Assembly: GCA_013813715.1 (NCBI GenBank)
Contig: JACCRF010000041.1
Location: 186,001-250,000, forward strand
Direction of reading: 5' to 3'
From: Gemmatimonadaceae bacterium
GTDB taxonomy: Bacteria > Gemmatimonadota > Gemmatimonadetes > Gemmatimonadales > Gemmatimonadaceae
Length of the DNA: 64,000 nucleotides
The notes under the pieces were generated by a model. That model did no database searches and had not been told where the DNA came from. It worked only from the letters and a program-made list of their open reading frames with translations. The position numbers were made by a program, and so were the translations under genes. Below, piece by piece: positions 52,643-61,545 of this stretch; position 1 is the first letter of the stretch; every line of letters begins with the position of its first letter.

Positions 52643-52803
52643 CGCCTCTCACCACAGCGAAAGTGATACTGGCGCTCATTGCCGCCGGACTCTTCGCATA
52701 TGGCATCAGGACGGACGATCAAGTGCTCCGCTACGCCGCCATCGCGTTTCTGGCGGCGGCGGTGTTGCTGCGCTTCCTCGGCCGCAACCGCGGCCCTCGA
52801 TGA
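52639..52803 (+). CDS. Small hypothetical membrane protein (54 aa)
   Basis: A short gene squeezed between the AtuA-associated gene and the aminotransferase with overlaps on both sides (GTGA at the start, ATGA at the end). The product has two hydrophobic segments (about residues 7-21 and 32-46), a short polar turn (RTDDQ) and a basic C terminus (RNRGPR), so it is a likely two-helix inner-membrane protein with both ends inside. No family is recognised. The coupled start and stop are the main support that it is real. Confidence 0.6.
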   Translation: MTPLTTAKVILALIAAGLFAYGIRTDDQVLRYAAIAFLAAAVLLRFLGRNRGPR

Positions 52804-53711
52804 CCGCGAACGAGACGGTGGCGACGGCGATGCCACCGCAATCCGCGGGTGTGCCGGTGGGCGACGTCGTCTACTTCGACGCCCGGTACATCCAGAAATC
52901 CGAAGTTACGGTGTCGCCCGACGACCGCGGATTTCTGCTGGGCGACGGCGTGTACGAGGTGGCTGCAGCTTACGACGGCCGGTTCGTTGCGCTCGATCGC
53001 CATCTCGGTCGGCTGAAAAAGAGTCTTGCGGAGGCGCGCATCGACGTCTCGGTGGCCGACCCGCTCGAGAGCGTGTTTCAGGAGCTGCTCGAGCGGAACG
53101 GATTCGCCGAGCGTGGGAAAGCGATGGTTTATCTCCAGGTTACGCGCGGAGTATCGCCTCGCACCCATGCCTTCCCCAAAGTTCCTGTGCGTCCAACGGT
53201 GTATGCCTTCGCCGCGCCGTTCCCTGACATGGGAGATCTCGCCAGCGGGATCTCGGCGATCACCCGTCCTGATCTGAGATGGTCGCGATGCGACATCAAG
53301 GTCATCTCGCTCATCGCCAACGTCCTCGCGAATCAGGAAGCGAAGGAGAATGGCTCGTTCGAGGCGATACTCGTACGCGACGGTGTCGCGCTCGAGGGGA
53401 CTCACACGAGTTTCTTCGCCGTAAAGGACGATGTCGTCATGACCGCACCGCTTTCGAATTTGATTCTTCCCGGTATCACTAGAGAAATTGTTCTCGAGCT
53501 GTGCCACAGGACGGGATTGAGTGTCAATGAGCAGGCAGTGCCGGCGCACACGCTTCCCCAGGCTGACGAGCTTTTCATCACTGGCACCACAATCGAAGTC
53601 GCGCCGGTGGTTGTCCTCGATGGCAGGCCCGTGGGCGACGGTGCGCCGGGCCCTGTCACAACGCGGATTGCCGAGCTGTATCGCGCTGCAATCGTCGCCG
53701 GACGGCAGTAG
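52800..53711 (+). CDS. dat: Fold-type IV PLP aminotransferase, D-alanine/D-amino-acid aminotransferase type
   Basis: The 303-residue product matches D-amino acid transaminase: VVYFDARYIQKSEVTVSPDDRG, FLLGDGVYEVAAAYDG, RHLGRLKKSLAEARI, the PLP-lysine strand CDIKVISLIANVLANQEAKE, EGTHTSFFAVKDD, and LPGITREIVLELC. It would interconvert D-alanine and D-glutamate with keto acids for peptidoglycan. Branched-chain (IlvE) and 4-amino-4-deoxychorismate lyase are relatives; the RWSRCDIK context fits DAAT best. The ATG overlaps the small membrane-protein stop as ATGA; a longer in-frame reading would cover that gene. Confidence 0.85.
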   Translation: MTANETVATAMPPQSAGVPVGDVVYFDARYIQKSEVTVSPDDRGFLLGDGVYEVAAAYDGRFVALDRHLGRLKKSLAEARIDVSVADPLESVFQELLERNGFAERGKAMVYLQVTRGVSPRTHAFPKVPVRPTVYAFAAPFPDMGDLASGISAITRPDLRWSRCDIKVISLIANVLANQEAKENGSFEAILVRDGVALEGTHTSFFAVKDDVVMTAPLSNLILPGITREIVLELCHRTGLSVNEQAVPAHTLPQADELFITGTTIEVAPVVVLDGRPVGDGAPGPVTTRIAELYRAAIVAGRQ

Positions 53712-53712
53712 G

Positions 53713-54231
53713 GTGGCGGAGATTGTCGGCCTTGGTGCCAGCCGAATCGTGCTCTCTGTCGAGCTCACCACTGATGAGATGATCGCCGTGTCGGCCCCGT
53801 GGAGCGGATCCGGCTTCGATGCGATCATCTATGGCCGGCCGGAGGGCATGACGATCGAGCATTGCGTTCTCTCCGCGGCCTTCGATCGCGAGCCGACGAC
53901 CTGCCGCGACCTCTGCGTGCGCGACCATCCCGACGTCGGGCTAACCGATCCTGCCGGCTACTCGTTCTCGGTCGCGACGGACAGCGCATGCCGAAACCGG
54001 CTGCTTCATTCGCGACCCATCGAGGCCTCGGAGTTCGTACCGCGGCTGTGGCGCGCCGGGCTTCGAAGCTATCGTCTTCTATTCAACGTGCGCCACGAAC
54101 GAGTGGGTGATCTCACGCGAAGTTACCGCGCGTTTCGTGACGCGATCGATGCCGGCAGCAGACCGGTAGGGAGCCCGCGCGAACTGGTTCGGTCGGCGTT
54201 TACGCGCGGCCATTTCGCGCGCGCCGTCTAG
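53713..54231 (+). CDS. Stand-alone C-terminal half of a U32-type peptidase/RNA hydroxylase family protein
   Basis: The 172-residue product corresponds to the second half of U32 (YhbU/RlhA/TrhP-like) proteins: ASRIVLSVELTTDEM matching the vlSpELt strand, IIYGRPEGMTIEHC, then a region with four cysteines at 51, 64, 68 and 93 (EHCVL, TCRDLC, SACRN) at the positions expected for an iron-sulfur cluster, and EFVPRLWRAGLRSYRLL with a final helix. The N-terminal half of the barrel is missing and no fragment of it lies upstream. It is either a truncated relic or a separate Fe-S domain. The GTG is one base after the dat stop, so it is still in the transcript. Confidence 0.6.
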   Translation: MAEIVGLGASRIVLSVELTTDEMIAVSAPWSGSGFDAIIYGRPEGMTIEHCVLSAAFDREPTTCRDLCVRDHPDVGLTDPAGYSFSVATDSACRNRLLHSRPIEASEFVPRLWRAGLRSYRLLFNVRHERVGDLTRSYRAFRDAIDAGSRPVGSPRELVRSAFTRGHFARAV

Positions 54232-54320
54232 CGCTTCTCCTCGAACACCAGTGCGTTCGTGTGCTTCGATCCGCGTGCCGCCGATGACGCTGTGCGCGAG
54301 CGAGTGGGCACACTGATCTG

Positions 54321-56417
54321 ATGGAGCGCCCGACGATCGAATCCGCTCGAGCTGCGTTGCGCGCGTCGTTTGGGTACGGCGAGTTCAGGCCCGGGCAGGA
54401 GCAGGCGATCGAGTCCGTCCTCTCCGGTCGCGACACTCTCGTCGTGCTCCCGACAGGTGGCGGCAAATCGGTGTGCTACCAGATCCCAGCCCTGGTGCTG
54501 CCCGGAATCACTGTCGTAGTATCGCCGCTTATTTCTCTTATGAAGGATCAGGTAGACGCGCTGGAGGCCCGCGGGCTTCCCGCTGCGTTCGTCAATAGCA
54601 CGCTGACATCGGGCCAGGTGTCGGACCGCCTTGCCCGCGCCGCCCGCGGCGAGATCAAGCTGCTCTATCTCGCGCCGGAGCGCTTCGATTTCGGGAACGT
54701 CGCTGCACGACTCGCCGACATGGGCGTCGCCCTGCTGGCGATCGACGAGGCGCACTGCATCAGCCAGTGGGGCCACGACTTCCGTCCAAGCTACCTGCGC
54801 GTCGCCGAAGCACGGCGGAAGCTCGGCATGCCTCCCACCGTCGCGCTCACCGCCACGGCAACGCCCGAGGTGAGAGAGGATATCTGCAGACAGCTCGCCC
54901 TCCAGCGGCCGCGAACCATCATCACCGGCTTCGACCGCACCAACCTCACCTATCACGTTCTCCCCGCGCGCAACGAAGCGGAGAAGGACTCTCTCCTCGT
55001 CCGTACACTGCGAGCGAACGAAGGCCTGGCCGTCATCTATGCAGCGACGCGGAAGTCAGTGGATCGGATCAGCTTGCTGCTGGAGAGAGAGGGTATTCAG
55101 GCGGCCGCCTATCACGCCGGCCTCGACGACTCGCATCGGCGCGACGTGCAGGAAAGCTTCATGACCGAGCGCATCCGCGCGATCGTTGCGACCAACGCCT
55201 TCGGGATGGGAATCGACAAACCCAATGTTCGGATCGTGCTGCATCATTCGATGCCGGGCACGCTCGAGGCTTACTATCAGGAAGCGGGCCGCGCTGGACG
55301 CGATGGCAAACGTTCCAACGTGTACCTCCTCCATTCGTTCCCGGATCGGTTCACGCACGAGTTTTTCATCCGCGGAAATTATCCCGAGCGGCCGTTCGTC
55401 GAGCAGGTGTACGCGGCCCTTTGCCGCGTGGCCTCGGGCGGGCGTGCGCTGCCGTCGTCAGCAGAAGATGTTGTGCCACTGCTTCGGGGGAAGGCCGGGC
55501 CGCGCGAAGTCGAGAGCGCGCTTCGCATTCTCGCGCTTGGGGGTGCGATGGCGGGCGCCGAGAGCTCCGGCTCCTCGGTCCACGTGCGTCTGCTGGCGAC
55601 TCCGCAAAGGATTCGCCGTGAGGTCACGGGTGAAGCGAACCAGGAGCTCGGGCTTCTTCGTGCGCTGTGGAGAGTCGCCGGTGAATCGCTCAACACCGGC
55701 GCCGTGGTGAATCTCGACGCGTTGCCGCCCGGGCTCGCTGGACGGTCGCAATGCACGGCCCTGCTCCAGTCGATGCAGTCGCGACAGCTCCTCGTGTGGG
55801 AGCGCATCGACGGAGGCATGCGCCTCTCGAACGCGACCACCCCCCTCACAAAGTTCAGGATCGACTGGGCCAGCCTCGAGCGGAGGCGTTCGGCTGAGCT
55901 CTCCAAGCTGGCGGCGGTGCAGCGTTACGCATACACAAAGGGCTGCCGGCGGGGTTTCGTTCTGCGCTATTTCGGCGACCCCGCTGCGCGGAATCGGTGC
56001 AGAGGATGCGACAACTGCCTCGGCACGGCGGTCGAGCGCGAGGCGGCAGGAAGCCAGGCAACGAAACCGAAAACCCGCGATCGCGCCGCGCGCGGCGGGC
56101 GCGACGCTTGGGGGCTGTCGCCACGTCCCGAGACGGTCGCGACCGAAGTGGCTCAGGTCTCGTTCGACCCTGAGACGACGCTGGATGAGGCCTCCTCGCG
56201 GCTATTCGCCGAGCTGCGAACGCGGCGAAGCGACATCGCCCGCGAAGAACGGGTGCCGGCGTATATTGTATTCTCCGATCGCACTCTCGCTGAGATGGCC
56301 TTTCAAAAGCCGCACTCGCTCGACGCGATGAGCAGGGTGCGCGGCGTCGGAGCGATGAAGCTGAATAAATACGGCGAGAAATTCCTGGCCGTCATACTCA
56401 AGAACGCAGACCACTGA
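54321..56417 (+). CDS. recQ: ATP-dependent DNA helicase RecQ
   Basis: 3'-5' DNA helicase for recombination and replication repair. The 698-residue product has all RecQ regions: motif 0/I ([28 protein letters not shown]), DEAH box [25 protein letters not shown], motif [18 protein letters not shown] and [12 protein letters not shown], the RQC zinc site ([11 protein letters not shown] followed by CRGCDNC), a winged helix (about 440-560) and a C-terminal HRDC domain with [15 protein letters not shown]. It starts 89 bp after the U32-like gene and ends 13 bp before the acyl-CoA dehydrogenase. Confidence 0.96.
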   Translation: MERPTIESARAALRASFGYGEFRPGQEQAIESVLSGRDTLVVLPTGGGKSVCYQIPALVLPGITVVVSPLISLMKDQVDALEARGLPAAFVNSTLTSGQVSDRLARAARGEIKLLYLAPERFDFGNVAARLADMGVALLAIDEAHCISQWGHDFRPSYLRVAEARRKLGMPPTVALTATATPEVREDICRQLALQRPRTIITGFDRTNLTYHVLPARNEAEKDSLLVRTLRANEGLAVIYAATRKSVDRISLLLEREGIQAAAYHAGLDDSHRRDVQESFMTERIRAIVATNAFGMGIDKPNVRIVLHHSMPGTLEAYYQEAGRAGRDGKRSNVYLLHSFPDRFTHEFFIRGNYPERPFVEQVYAALCRVASGGRALPSSAEDVVPLLRGKAGPREVESALRILALGGAMAGAESSGSSVHVRLLATPQRIRREVTGEANQELGLLRALWRVAGESLNTGAVVNLDALPPGLAGRSQCTALLQSMQSRQLLVWERIDGGMRLSNATTPLTKFRIDWASLERRRSAELSKLAAVQRYAYTKGCRRGFVLRYFGDPAARNRCRGCDNCLGTAVEREAAGSQATKPKTRDRAARGGRDAWGLSPRPETVATEVAQVSFDPETTLDEASSRLFAELRTRRSDIAREERVPAYIVFSDRTLAEMAFQKPHSLDAMSRVRGVGAMKLNKYGEKFLAVILKNADH

Positions 56418-56430
56418 AGCCGCCTTACCC

Positions 56431-57645
56431 ATGGATGATTCACTCTATTTTTCCGAGCAGCACATCGCCGTGCGCGACTTGGTCCGGGAGTTCGCCCGGG
56501 ATGAGGTAGCCCCGGTCGCCGCACGGTTCGACGCGTCGCAGGAGTTCCCCTGGGAAAACATCCAGAAGATGGGCGAGCTGGGTCTGCTTGGAATCCCATG
56601 GCCTGAAGATCTCGGCGGCGCCGGACTGGATCTGCTCTCATACATGATCGCCATTCATGAGATGGCCAAGGTGGATGCGTCGCACGGAATCACCATCTCG
56701 GCGCATACAACTCTCGGAACGTCGCCCATCGTGAACTTCGGCACGCAGCAGCAGAAGGAGCGCTTCGTTCCGCTCCTGGCATCCGGACGAGTGCTCGGAG
56801 GGTTTGGACTGACAGAGCCGACTGCCGGCAGCGATGCCGCGGGAACGCGGTCGACGGCTGTCAGGCGGAACGGGCATTACGTGCTCAATGGCACGAAGAA
56901 TTTCATCACTCACGGTGGAGTCGGCGAGATATTCGTTGTGACTGCCGTCACCGACCCCGCTGCCGGGACAAAGGGGATAACGTCCTTCATCCTCACCAAG
57001 GAAGCGGACCTGTCGCATCGCGGGTCTGCCACCATCGGCCACGATCCGTCTCTCTCGAACATGACCGGGTTCCGCGCCGGAAAGAAGGAAGACAAACTGG
57101 GTTGGCGAGCCTCCGATACGCGCGAACTGATCTTTGAGGACGTAGAGGTGCCGGAAGAGAATCGGCTCGGCGACGACGGCATGGGATTCATCAACTTCAT
57201 GCAGACTCTCGACGCGGGTCGGGTCGGAATTGCGGCGCTGTCCCTCGGAATCGCCGAGGGCGCTTTCGAACAGGCGCTTCAGTACGCGAGTGAGAGAAAG
57301 CAGTTCGGGAGGGCCATCGCCAACTTTCAGGGAATCCAGTTCCAGCTTTCCGACATGGCCACCGAGATCGAGGCAGGGAAGCACCTCATGTACCACGCGG
57401 CGTGGCTGGCTCAGCACCGCAAGCCGTACGGAAAGGAGGCGGCGATCGCGAAGCTCTTCTGCTCGGAGCTCGCCATGCGCTCGACGCTCAAGGCGATCCA
57501 GATTCACGGCGGCTATGGCTACACCAAGGACTATCCGGTCGAGCGGATGATGCGGGATGCCAAAATCTGCGAGATCGGAGAAGGAACGTCGGAGATTCAG
57601 CGAGTTGTCATCGCTCGTCACCTTCTCAGGGGCCTTCTGGATTGA
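56431..57645 (+). CDS. Acyl-CoA dehydrogenase (short/branched-chain type)
   Basis: FAD enzyme that introduces the alpha-beta double bond in acyl-CoA. The 404-residue product shows [75 protein letters not shown] and the catalytic Glu in [12 protein letters not shown], placed as in short-chain and 2-methyl-branched acyl-CoA dehydrogenases. Butyryl-CoA or isobutyryl-CoA, the two ends of the nearby mutase reaction, are plausible substrates; exact chain length cannot be read from sequence. An electron transfer flavoprotein is not encoded nearby. Confidence 0.93.
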   Translation: MDDSLYFSEQHIAVRDLVREFARDEVAPVAARFDASQEFPWENIQKMGELGLLGIPWPEDLGGAGLDLLSYMIAIHEMAKVDASHGITISAHTTLGTSPIVNFGTQQQKERFVPLLASGRVLGGFGLTEPTAGSDAAGTRSTAVRRNGHYVLNGTKNFITHGGVGEIFVVTAVTDPAAGTKGITSFILTKEADLSHRGSATIGHDPSLSNMTGFRAGKKEDKLGWRASDTRELIFEDVEVPEENRLGDDGMGFINFMQTLDAGRVGIAALSLGIAEGAFEQALQYASERKQFGRAIANFQGIQFQLSDMATEIEAGKHLMYHAAWLAQHRKPYGKEAAIAKLFCSELAMRSTLKAIQIHGGYGYTKDYPVERMMRDAKICEIGEGTSEIQRVVIARHLLRGLLD

Positions 57646-58190
57646 CCTACTCGGAGATCGCCAAGCGACTCCGCCTTCCGCTCGGCTTCGCGCTTGGATC
57701 TGCATACCTGATCCTGGCGCATCCCACGCCCCTGACGCTCGCGGTCGGGGGAGCGATCGCTTTCGTGGGAGTGCTCGTTCGGGCGTGGGCGTCTGGCCAC
57801 ATCTCGAAGAATGAAAGGCTTGCGATTACGGGGCCATACGCACACACGCGCAACCCGCTGTATTTCGGAAGCTTCCTGATCGGCGCTGGTTTTGCGGTGG
57901 CCGTGCATTGGGGGCTTCTGCTCGTCGTGATCGGGTTCTGGGCTCTCGTCTACGCCCCGACGATGGAGCGGGAGCGGGCCAACATCCGTGGCCGTTTTCC
58001 GGATGATTACGACAGGTACTCCACGAACGTGCCGGCGTTCGTGCCGCGTGTAACGCCGTGGCGGCATAGAGCGTCCGGGGATGAAGGGTTCAGCACGGAA
58101 CTCTATATGAAGCACGGGGAGTGGAAGGCGGCCGTCACATACATTCTCGCCATGGCGTGGCTTTTGTTCAGGATGAAGCCGGGGCTGTAA
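57642..58190 (+). CDS. Membrane methyltransferase of the ICMT/PEMT-like family
   Basis: The 182-residue product has about four membrane segments and the C-terminal signature of isoprenylcysteine/phospholipid methyltransferase-like proteins: [20 protein letters not shown] and the [19 protein letters not shown] stretch. Such bacterial proteins methylate small lipophilic or thiol substrates; the true substrate is unknown. The TTG start overlaps the dehydrogenase stop as TTGA with AGGGG upstream. Confidence 0.78.
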   Translation: MTYSEIAKRLRLPLGFALGSAYLILAHPTPLTLAVGGAIAFVGVLVRAWASGHISKNERLAITGPYAHTRNPLYFGSFLIGAGFAVAVHWGLLLVVIGFWALVYAPTMERERANIRGRFPDDYDRYSTNVPAFVPRVTPWRHRASGDEGFSTELYMKHGEWKAAVTYILAMAWLLFRMKPGL

Positions 58191-58218
58191 GTTGTTGTCA
58201 CTATTGCATCAACATCTC

Positions 58219-58247
58219 TTTCAACGGTACATTACGCGAACTATATA
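58219..58247 (+). promoter_or_regulatory. Possible promoter for the RNase G/E gene
   Basis: A good -10-like TATATA (58242-58247) is preceded at 17 bp by TTTCAA (58219-58224), a weak -35. It lies in the 234-bp gap before the RNase gene, which otherwise shows no gene; the rest of the gap is a GC-rich leader of about 170 nt. Confidence 0.3.
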
Positions 58248-58424
58248 GGCTTCGTAGCATGGGGCGAGCGCGCGACTCGCGCCACCCATCCGCATGCTCT
58301 GCGGCCATCCATCACCGAGTTACCGAACCGTCGGGCGCGGCGACGTTGCGCGCCCATACTCAGGGACAATCCGCCGACCGTTTCGTGACGCCGAGTCGCC
58401 GTCAGGAAAGGGAGGCGGGTGACG

Positions 58425-60029
58425 ATGAAAAGAGAACTTCTCATCAACGCCGGCCTGCGTGAAACGCGGGTGGCCATACTCGAGGACGGCAAGCTCGTAG
58501 AGCTTCTTGTAGACCGTCCGGACAGCCGGCGCATGGTCGGCGACATTTACCTTGGCAGGGTCGAGGCGGTGCTGCCTGGTATCCAGGCGGCCTTTGTGGA
58601 CATTGGAACCGAAAAGAGTGCGTTCCTCCACGCCTCCGACCTGGTTCGCGAATCTGCCGAAGAAGCTGAAGACGACGAGGACGAAGACGACGCGACGCCC
58701 GAACTCGAGTCAAATGGCAGGGAGAAGCCTGGCGGGCTGAGCGCCGGCACCAACGGCAGTGGCTCGCGCCGCGGCAGGAAAGCGGCGCCGCCAATTCAGG
58801 ATGGGCTCAAGCGGGGCCAGGAGATCATGGTTCAGATCTCGAAGGAGCCGATCTCTACGAAAGGCCCTCGCGTAACGGCGCAAATCTCGCTTGCCGGACG
58901 ATTCCTCGTGTACATCCCGGACTCCTCGCGCGTGGGCGTCAGCAGAAAGATTGCCTCTGGACCCGAGCGCCAGCGGCTGAAGGAGCAGGTGGGCGCGATT
59001 CTCCCTGAGAAATCGGGCGGTGTGATCGTCCGTACCGTCAGCGAGGACGTCACGAATGAAGCGCTAAAGCGCGATCTCGACACGCTGATGGCTCAGTGGA
59101 AGAAGGTCAAGCGGAAGGGCCAGTTCAGCCGAGCTCCCAGTCTGCTGCATCGGGAAACGGGTCTTGCGAGCGGGCTCGTGCGCGATTTGTTCAGCGCGAA
59201 GGTGGACAGCCTCACGATCGATTCGAAGGTCGTCTTCAACGAGATCAATGAGTATTTGAAGCCGATCGCTCCGGAGCTCATTGCACGGGTGAGGCTGCAC
59301 GAAGAGCGGACTCCGCTGTTCGACGAGGCGGGAATCGAAGCAGAGATACGGGACGCCTTCAAGCGGCGCTGCGATCTTCCGTCGGGAGGCTATCTGATTA
59401 TCGAGCCCACCGAGGCGCTCGTTTCGATAGACGTGAATTCGGGGCGCTATACTGGCAAGAAGGATCCCGAGAAAACGGTGCTTCGCACCAACCTGGAGGC
59501 GGCCGTCGAGATCGCGCGGCAGCTTCGTCTCCGCGACGTGGGCGGAATCATCGTCTGCGACTTCATCGACATGGAAATGAAGCAGTCACGCGACAAGGTG
59601 CTGCAGGAGCTTCGTACCCATCTCACGAGAGACCGCGCGAGAACCAAGGCCTTCGCGGTCAGCGATCTCGGTCTGATCGAAATGACGCGGCAGCGGGTGC
59701 GGCAGAGCCACTACCAGAGCATGACCGAGTCGTGCCCGACTTGCGAAGGGACCGGGCGGGTTTTTACCCCCGAGACAATCGTGCGGAGAATGGAGCGTTC
59801 GGTGAGAAGGATGGTAATCGAGGGAAGGCGCGACAATCTGCTGGTGAAGCTCCATCCCGACGTCGCGATGTATGTATTGGAGCAGGAGCGCGAGTTGGTG
59901 CAGCGACTTCAGAAGAGCGCCTCATTCTCACTCGAGCTGCGCGACGATCCTTTGCTCAAGCCGGACGAGTTCAAGCTGGTGGTCAAGGGGCAGGGCAGGG
60001 ACGTTACCCATCAGTACGCTGTCGCCTGA
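58425..60029 (+). CDS. Ribonuclease G/E with an acidic insert in the S1 domain
   Basis: Endoribonuclease for rRNA/tRNA maturation and mRNA decay. The 534-residue product begins MKRELLINAGLRETRVAI and has the RNase G/E catalytic core: SIDVNSGRYTGKKDPEKT with the Mg-binding Asp, FIDMEMKQSRDKVL, TRQRVRQSHYQSM and the zinc-link CPTCEGTGR. The S1 domain is split by an insert of about 55 residues (about 75-128) that is first Glu/Asp-rich (EEAEDDEDEDDATPE) and then Gly/Ser/Arg-rich. There is no long scaffold tail, so it resembles RNase G more than RNase E. A strong SD (AAGGGAGG) precedes the ATG. Confidence 0.93.
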   Translation: MKRELLINAGLRETRVAILEDGKLVELLVDRPDSRRMVGDIYLGRVEAVLPGIQAAFVDIGTEKSAFLHASDLVRESAEEAEDDEDEDDATPELESNGREKPGGLSAGTNGSGSRRGRKAAPPIQDGLKRGQEIMVQISKEPISTKGPRVTAQISLAGRFLVYIPDSSRVGVSRKIASGPERQRLKEQVGAILPEKSGGVIVRTVSEDVTNEALKRDLDTLMAQWKKVKRKGQFSRAPSLLHRETGLASGLVRDLFSAKVDSLTIDSKVVFNEINEYLKPIAPELIARVRLHEERTPLFDEAGIEAEIRDAFKRRCDLPSGGYLIIEPTEALVSIDVNSGRYTGKKDPEKTVLRTNLEAAVEIARQLRLRDVGGIIVCDFIDMEMKQSRDKVLQELRTHLTRDRARTKAFAVSDLGLIEMTRQRVRQSHYQSMTESCPTCEGTGRVFTPETIVRRMERSVRRMVIEGRRDNLLVKLHPDVAMYVLEQERELVQRLQKSASFSLELRDDPLLKPDEFKLVVKGQGRDVTHQYAVA

Positions 60030-60123
60030 TGATTGAAAGGGCTGACTCAGATATCAGATGTTGTAACGCTTTCTCCGCGTAGATTGGACTCTCAGCTGAC
60101 CCCGAAAATCGTTGCCCGGCAAA

Positions 60124-60152
60124 TTGACTTGGGAGATTAGGCCGGATACCTT
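60124..60152 (+). promoter_or_regulatory. Candidate promoter of rplU-rpmA
   Basis: TTGACT (60124-60129), 17 bases, TACCTT (60147-60152), upstream of rplU. A 15-base direct repeat TGTAACGYTTTCYCC flanks it, at 60062-60076 and 60160-60174; the second copy would lie at the very start of the transcript. Confidence 0.45.
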
Positions 60153-60188
60153 TCAAGGCTGTAACGTTTTCCCCAACCAGCAGTTGAC

Positions 60189-60506
60189 ATGTCGTACGCG
60201 ATCATCCGCACCGGCGGCAAGCAGTTCCGCGCCGAGTCCGGCAAGACAATCCGAATTCCAACCCTTCCCGGCGACGCCGGCTCGAACGTCACGTTCAGTG
60301 ACGTCATCCTCGGCTCGGACGGTGAGAAGACGCACGTCGGTGTGCCCTCGCTGAGCGGAGCCACCGTCAAGGGCGAGATCGTCCGCCACGGTAAGGACAA
60401 GAAGATCGTCGTCTTCAAGATGAAGCGGCGGAAGAATTACGCGAAGAAGCAGGGTCACCGGCAGGGCTTCACTGAAGTCCGCATCGGCGACATAACGCTC
60501 GGATAG
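60189..60506 (+). CDS. rplU: 50S ribosomal protein L21
   Basis: Large-subunit r-protein of 105 residues, beginning [18 protein letters not shown] and containing [17 protein letters not shown], the rRNA-binding basic stretch diagnostic of bL21. It lies 8 bp before rpmA, the universal rplU-rpmA pairing. Confidence 0.97.
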   Translation: MSYAIIRTGGKQFRAESGKTIRIPTLPGDAGSNVTFSDVILGSDGEKTHVGVPSLSGATVKGEIVRHGKDKKIVVFKMKRRKNYAKKQGHRQGFTEVRIGDITLG

Positions 60507-60514
60507 AGGCGAAC

Positions 60515-60793
60515 ATGGCACACAAGAAGGGCGTAGGCTCGTCGAGAAACGGCCGCGACAGCAACCCCCAGTATCGCGGAGTGAAGAAGTTCGGCGGCGA
60601 GAAGGTCATCGCCGGCAACATCATAGTCCGCCAATGCGGAACCAAATGGCACCCGGGCCGCAACGTGGGCCTTGGCACTGATTTCACTATCTACGCGCTG
60701 ATCGACGGCTTCGTAACTTTCGAGCACAAGAGTCGCAGCCGTTTCAAGGTGAGCGTCTATCCCGAGCAGCGGGAGGGCGCCAGCGCCGCTTGA
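60515..60793 (+). CDS. rpmA: 50S ribosomal protein L27
   Basis: Peptidyl-transferase-proximal r-protein of 92 residues: [45 protein letters not shown], and [15 protein letters not shown]. The N terminus is the direct form with Ala-His after Met, so no cleavage of a Firmicutes-type N-terminal extension is needed. The usual downstream obgE is not present; an unrelated small gene follows. Confidence 0.97.
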   Translation: MAHKKGVGSSRNGRDSNPQYRGVKKFGGEKVIAGNIIVRQCGTKWHPGRNVGLGTDFTIYALIDGFVTFEHKSRSRFKVSVYPEQREGASAA

Positions 60794-60819
60794 CACGCGG
60801 TGATCGTCCCGGATCTTTC

Positions 60820-60851
60820 GAGCTCCCGAACCTGGGGGCTCTTCTCGTTTC
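60820..60851 (+). terminator. Rho-independent terminator after rpmA
   Basis: GAGCTCCC (60820-60827) pairs with GGGGGCTC (60834-60841) over a six-base loop (one G-U pair), followed by the T-rich stretch TTCTCGTTTC. Confidence 0.55.
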
Positions 60852-60954
60852 TGCGTCTCTGCGTGGCGCAGCCATTGGCTTCGCTGTGACATTCGAAACC
60901 GGAGGCTGCGAACTTGCGTAGTTCTACCAACGCAGTGCAACTCCACAACACGAG

Positions 60955-61368
60955 ATGACGATGCCGCTATTAGACAAGCTGAAGGAAGAGCTCGACCGGG
61001 CTGGCCGCGCAGCTCAGGATGCATTCGACGAAGGAAAGTCGCGACTGGAGGCATTCCGCACCCGGCAGCTCGCCGACAAGGCGGCTCAGGCGCTGGGTTA
61101 CGCCGTATTCAGGGCAAAACAAGGGGGAGGCGAGGTTGACCAGGACACGTACTCGCGCCTCGCTGCAACGCTCGCGACGCACGATGCGGAAGCATCACGG
61201 TACGAAACCGAGATTGACCAGAAGCGGACTGAGGCACGCGTTGATCGTGCGACGGCTACGCGCGGCGACTCAGCGCCTGCCTCGGATACGCATTCGACGC
61301 CCGCTTCAGCATCAGCTCCGCCACCGGACGCCGCAACTCCGCCTTCGGCCCAGGACATCTCGGGCTGA
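60955..61368 (+). CDS. Hypothetical helical protein with disordered C terminus
   Basis: The 137-residue product has a charged, helix-forming N-terminal 90 residues (LLDKLKEELDRAGRAAQDA, DKAAQALGYAVFRAKQGGG, DTYSRLAATLATHDAEA) and an Ala/Pro/Ser/Thr-rich tail (about 100-137) that looks disordered. No signal peptide, membrane segment or catalytic motif is seen, and I do not recognise the family. It stands alone between the rpmA terminator and a convergent amidohydrolase. ATG at 60955 and at 60961 are both possible starts. Confidence 0.6.
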   Translation: MTMPLLDKLKEELDRAGRAAQDAFDEGKSRLEAFRTRQLADKAAQALGYAVFRAKQGGGEVDQDTYSRLAATLATHDAEASRYETEIDQKRTEARVDRATATRGDSAPASDTHSTPASASAPPPDAATPPSAQDISG

Positions 61369-61442
61369 ATCTGGAGTGCGGAGAGGATGGCCGATCCAAC
61401 GGAACCTGGATACGCATAGCGCGACGCGACGCTCAGGCATAG

Positions 61443-61485
61443 TAGAATAAAAAGAAGGGCTCATTCCTCACGGACGAGCCCTTCG
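61443..61485 (-). terminator. Rho-independent terminator of the amidohydrolase operon
   Basis: On the minus strand GAAGGGCTC (61485-61477) pairs perfectly with GAGCCCTTC (61463-61455) over a 13-base loop and is followed by TTTTATTCTA. It lies 60 bp beyond the amidohydrolase stop. Confidence 0.88.
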
Positions 61486-61545
61486 TGCTGCTATGTCGCC
61501 GCTGCGGCTACCCTTGCCGCGCCTCGATCTCGCTATGCGCCTCCG

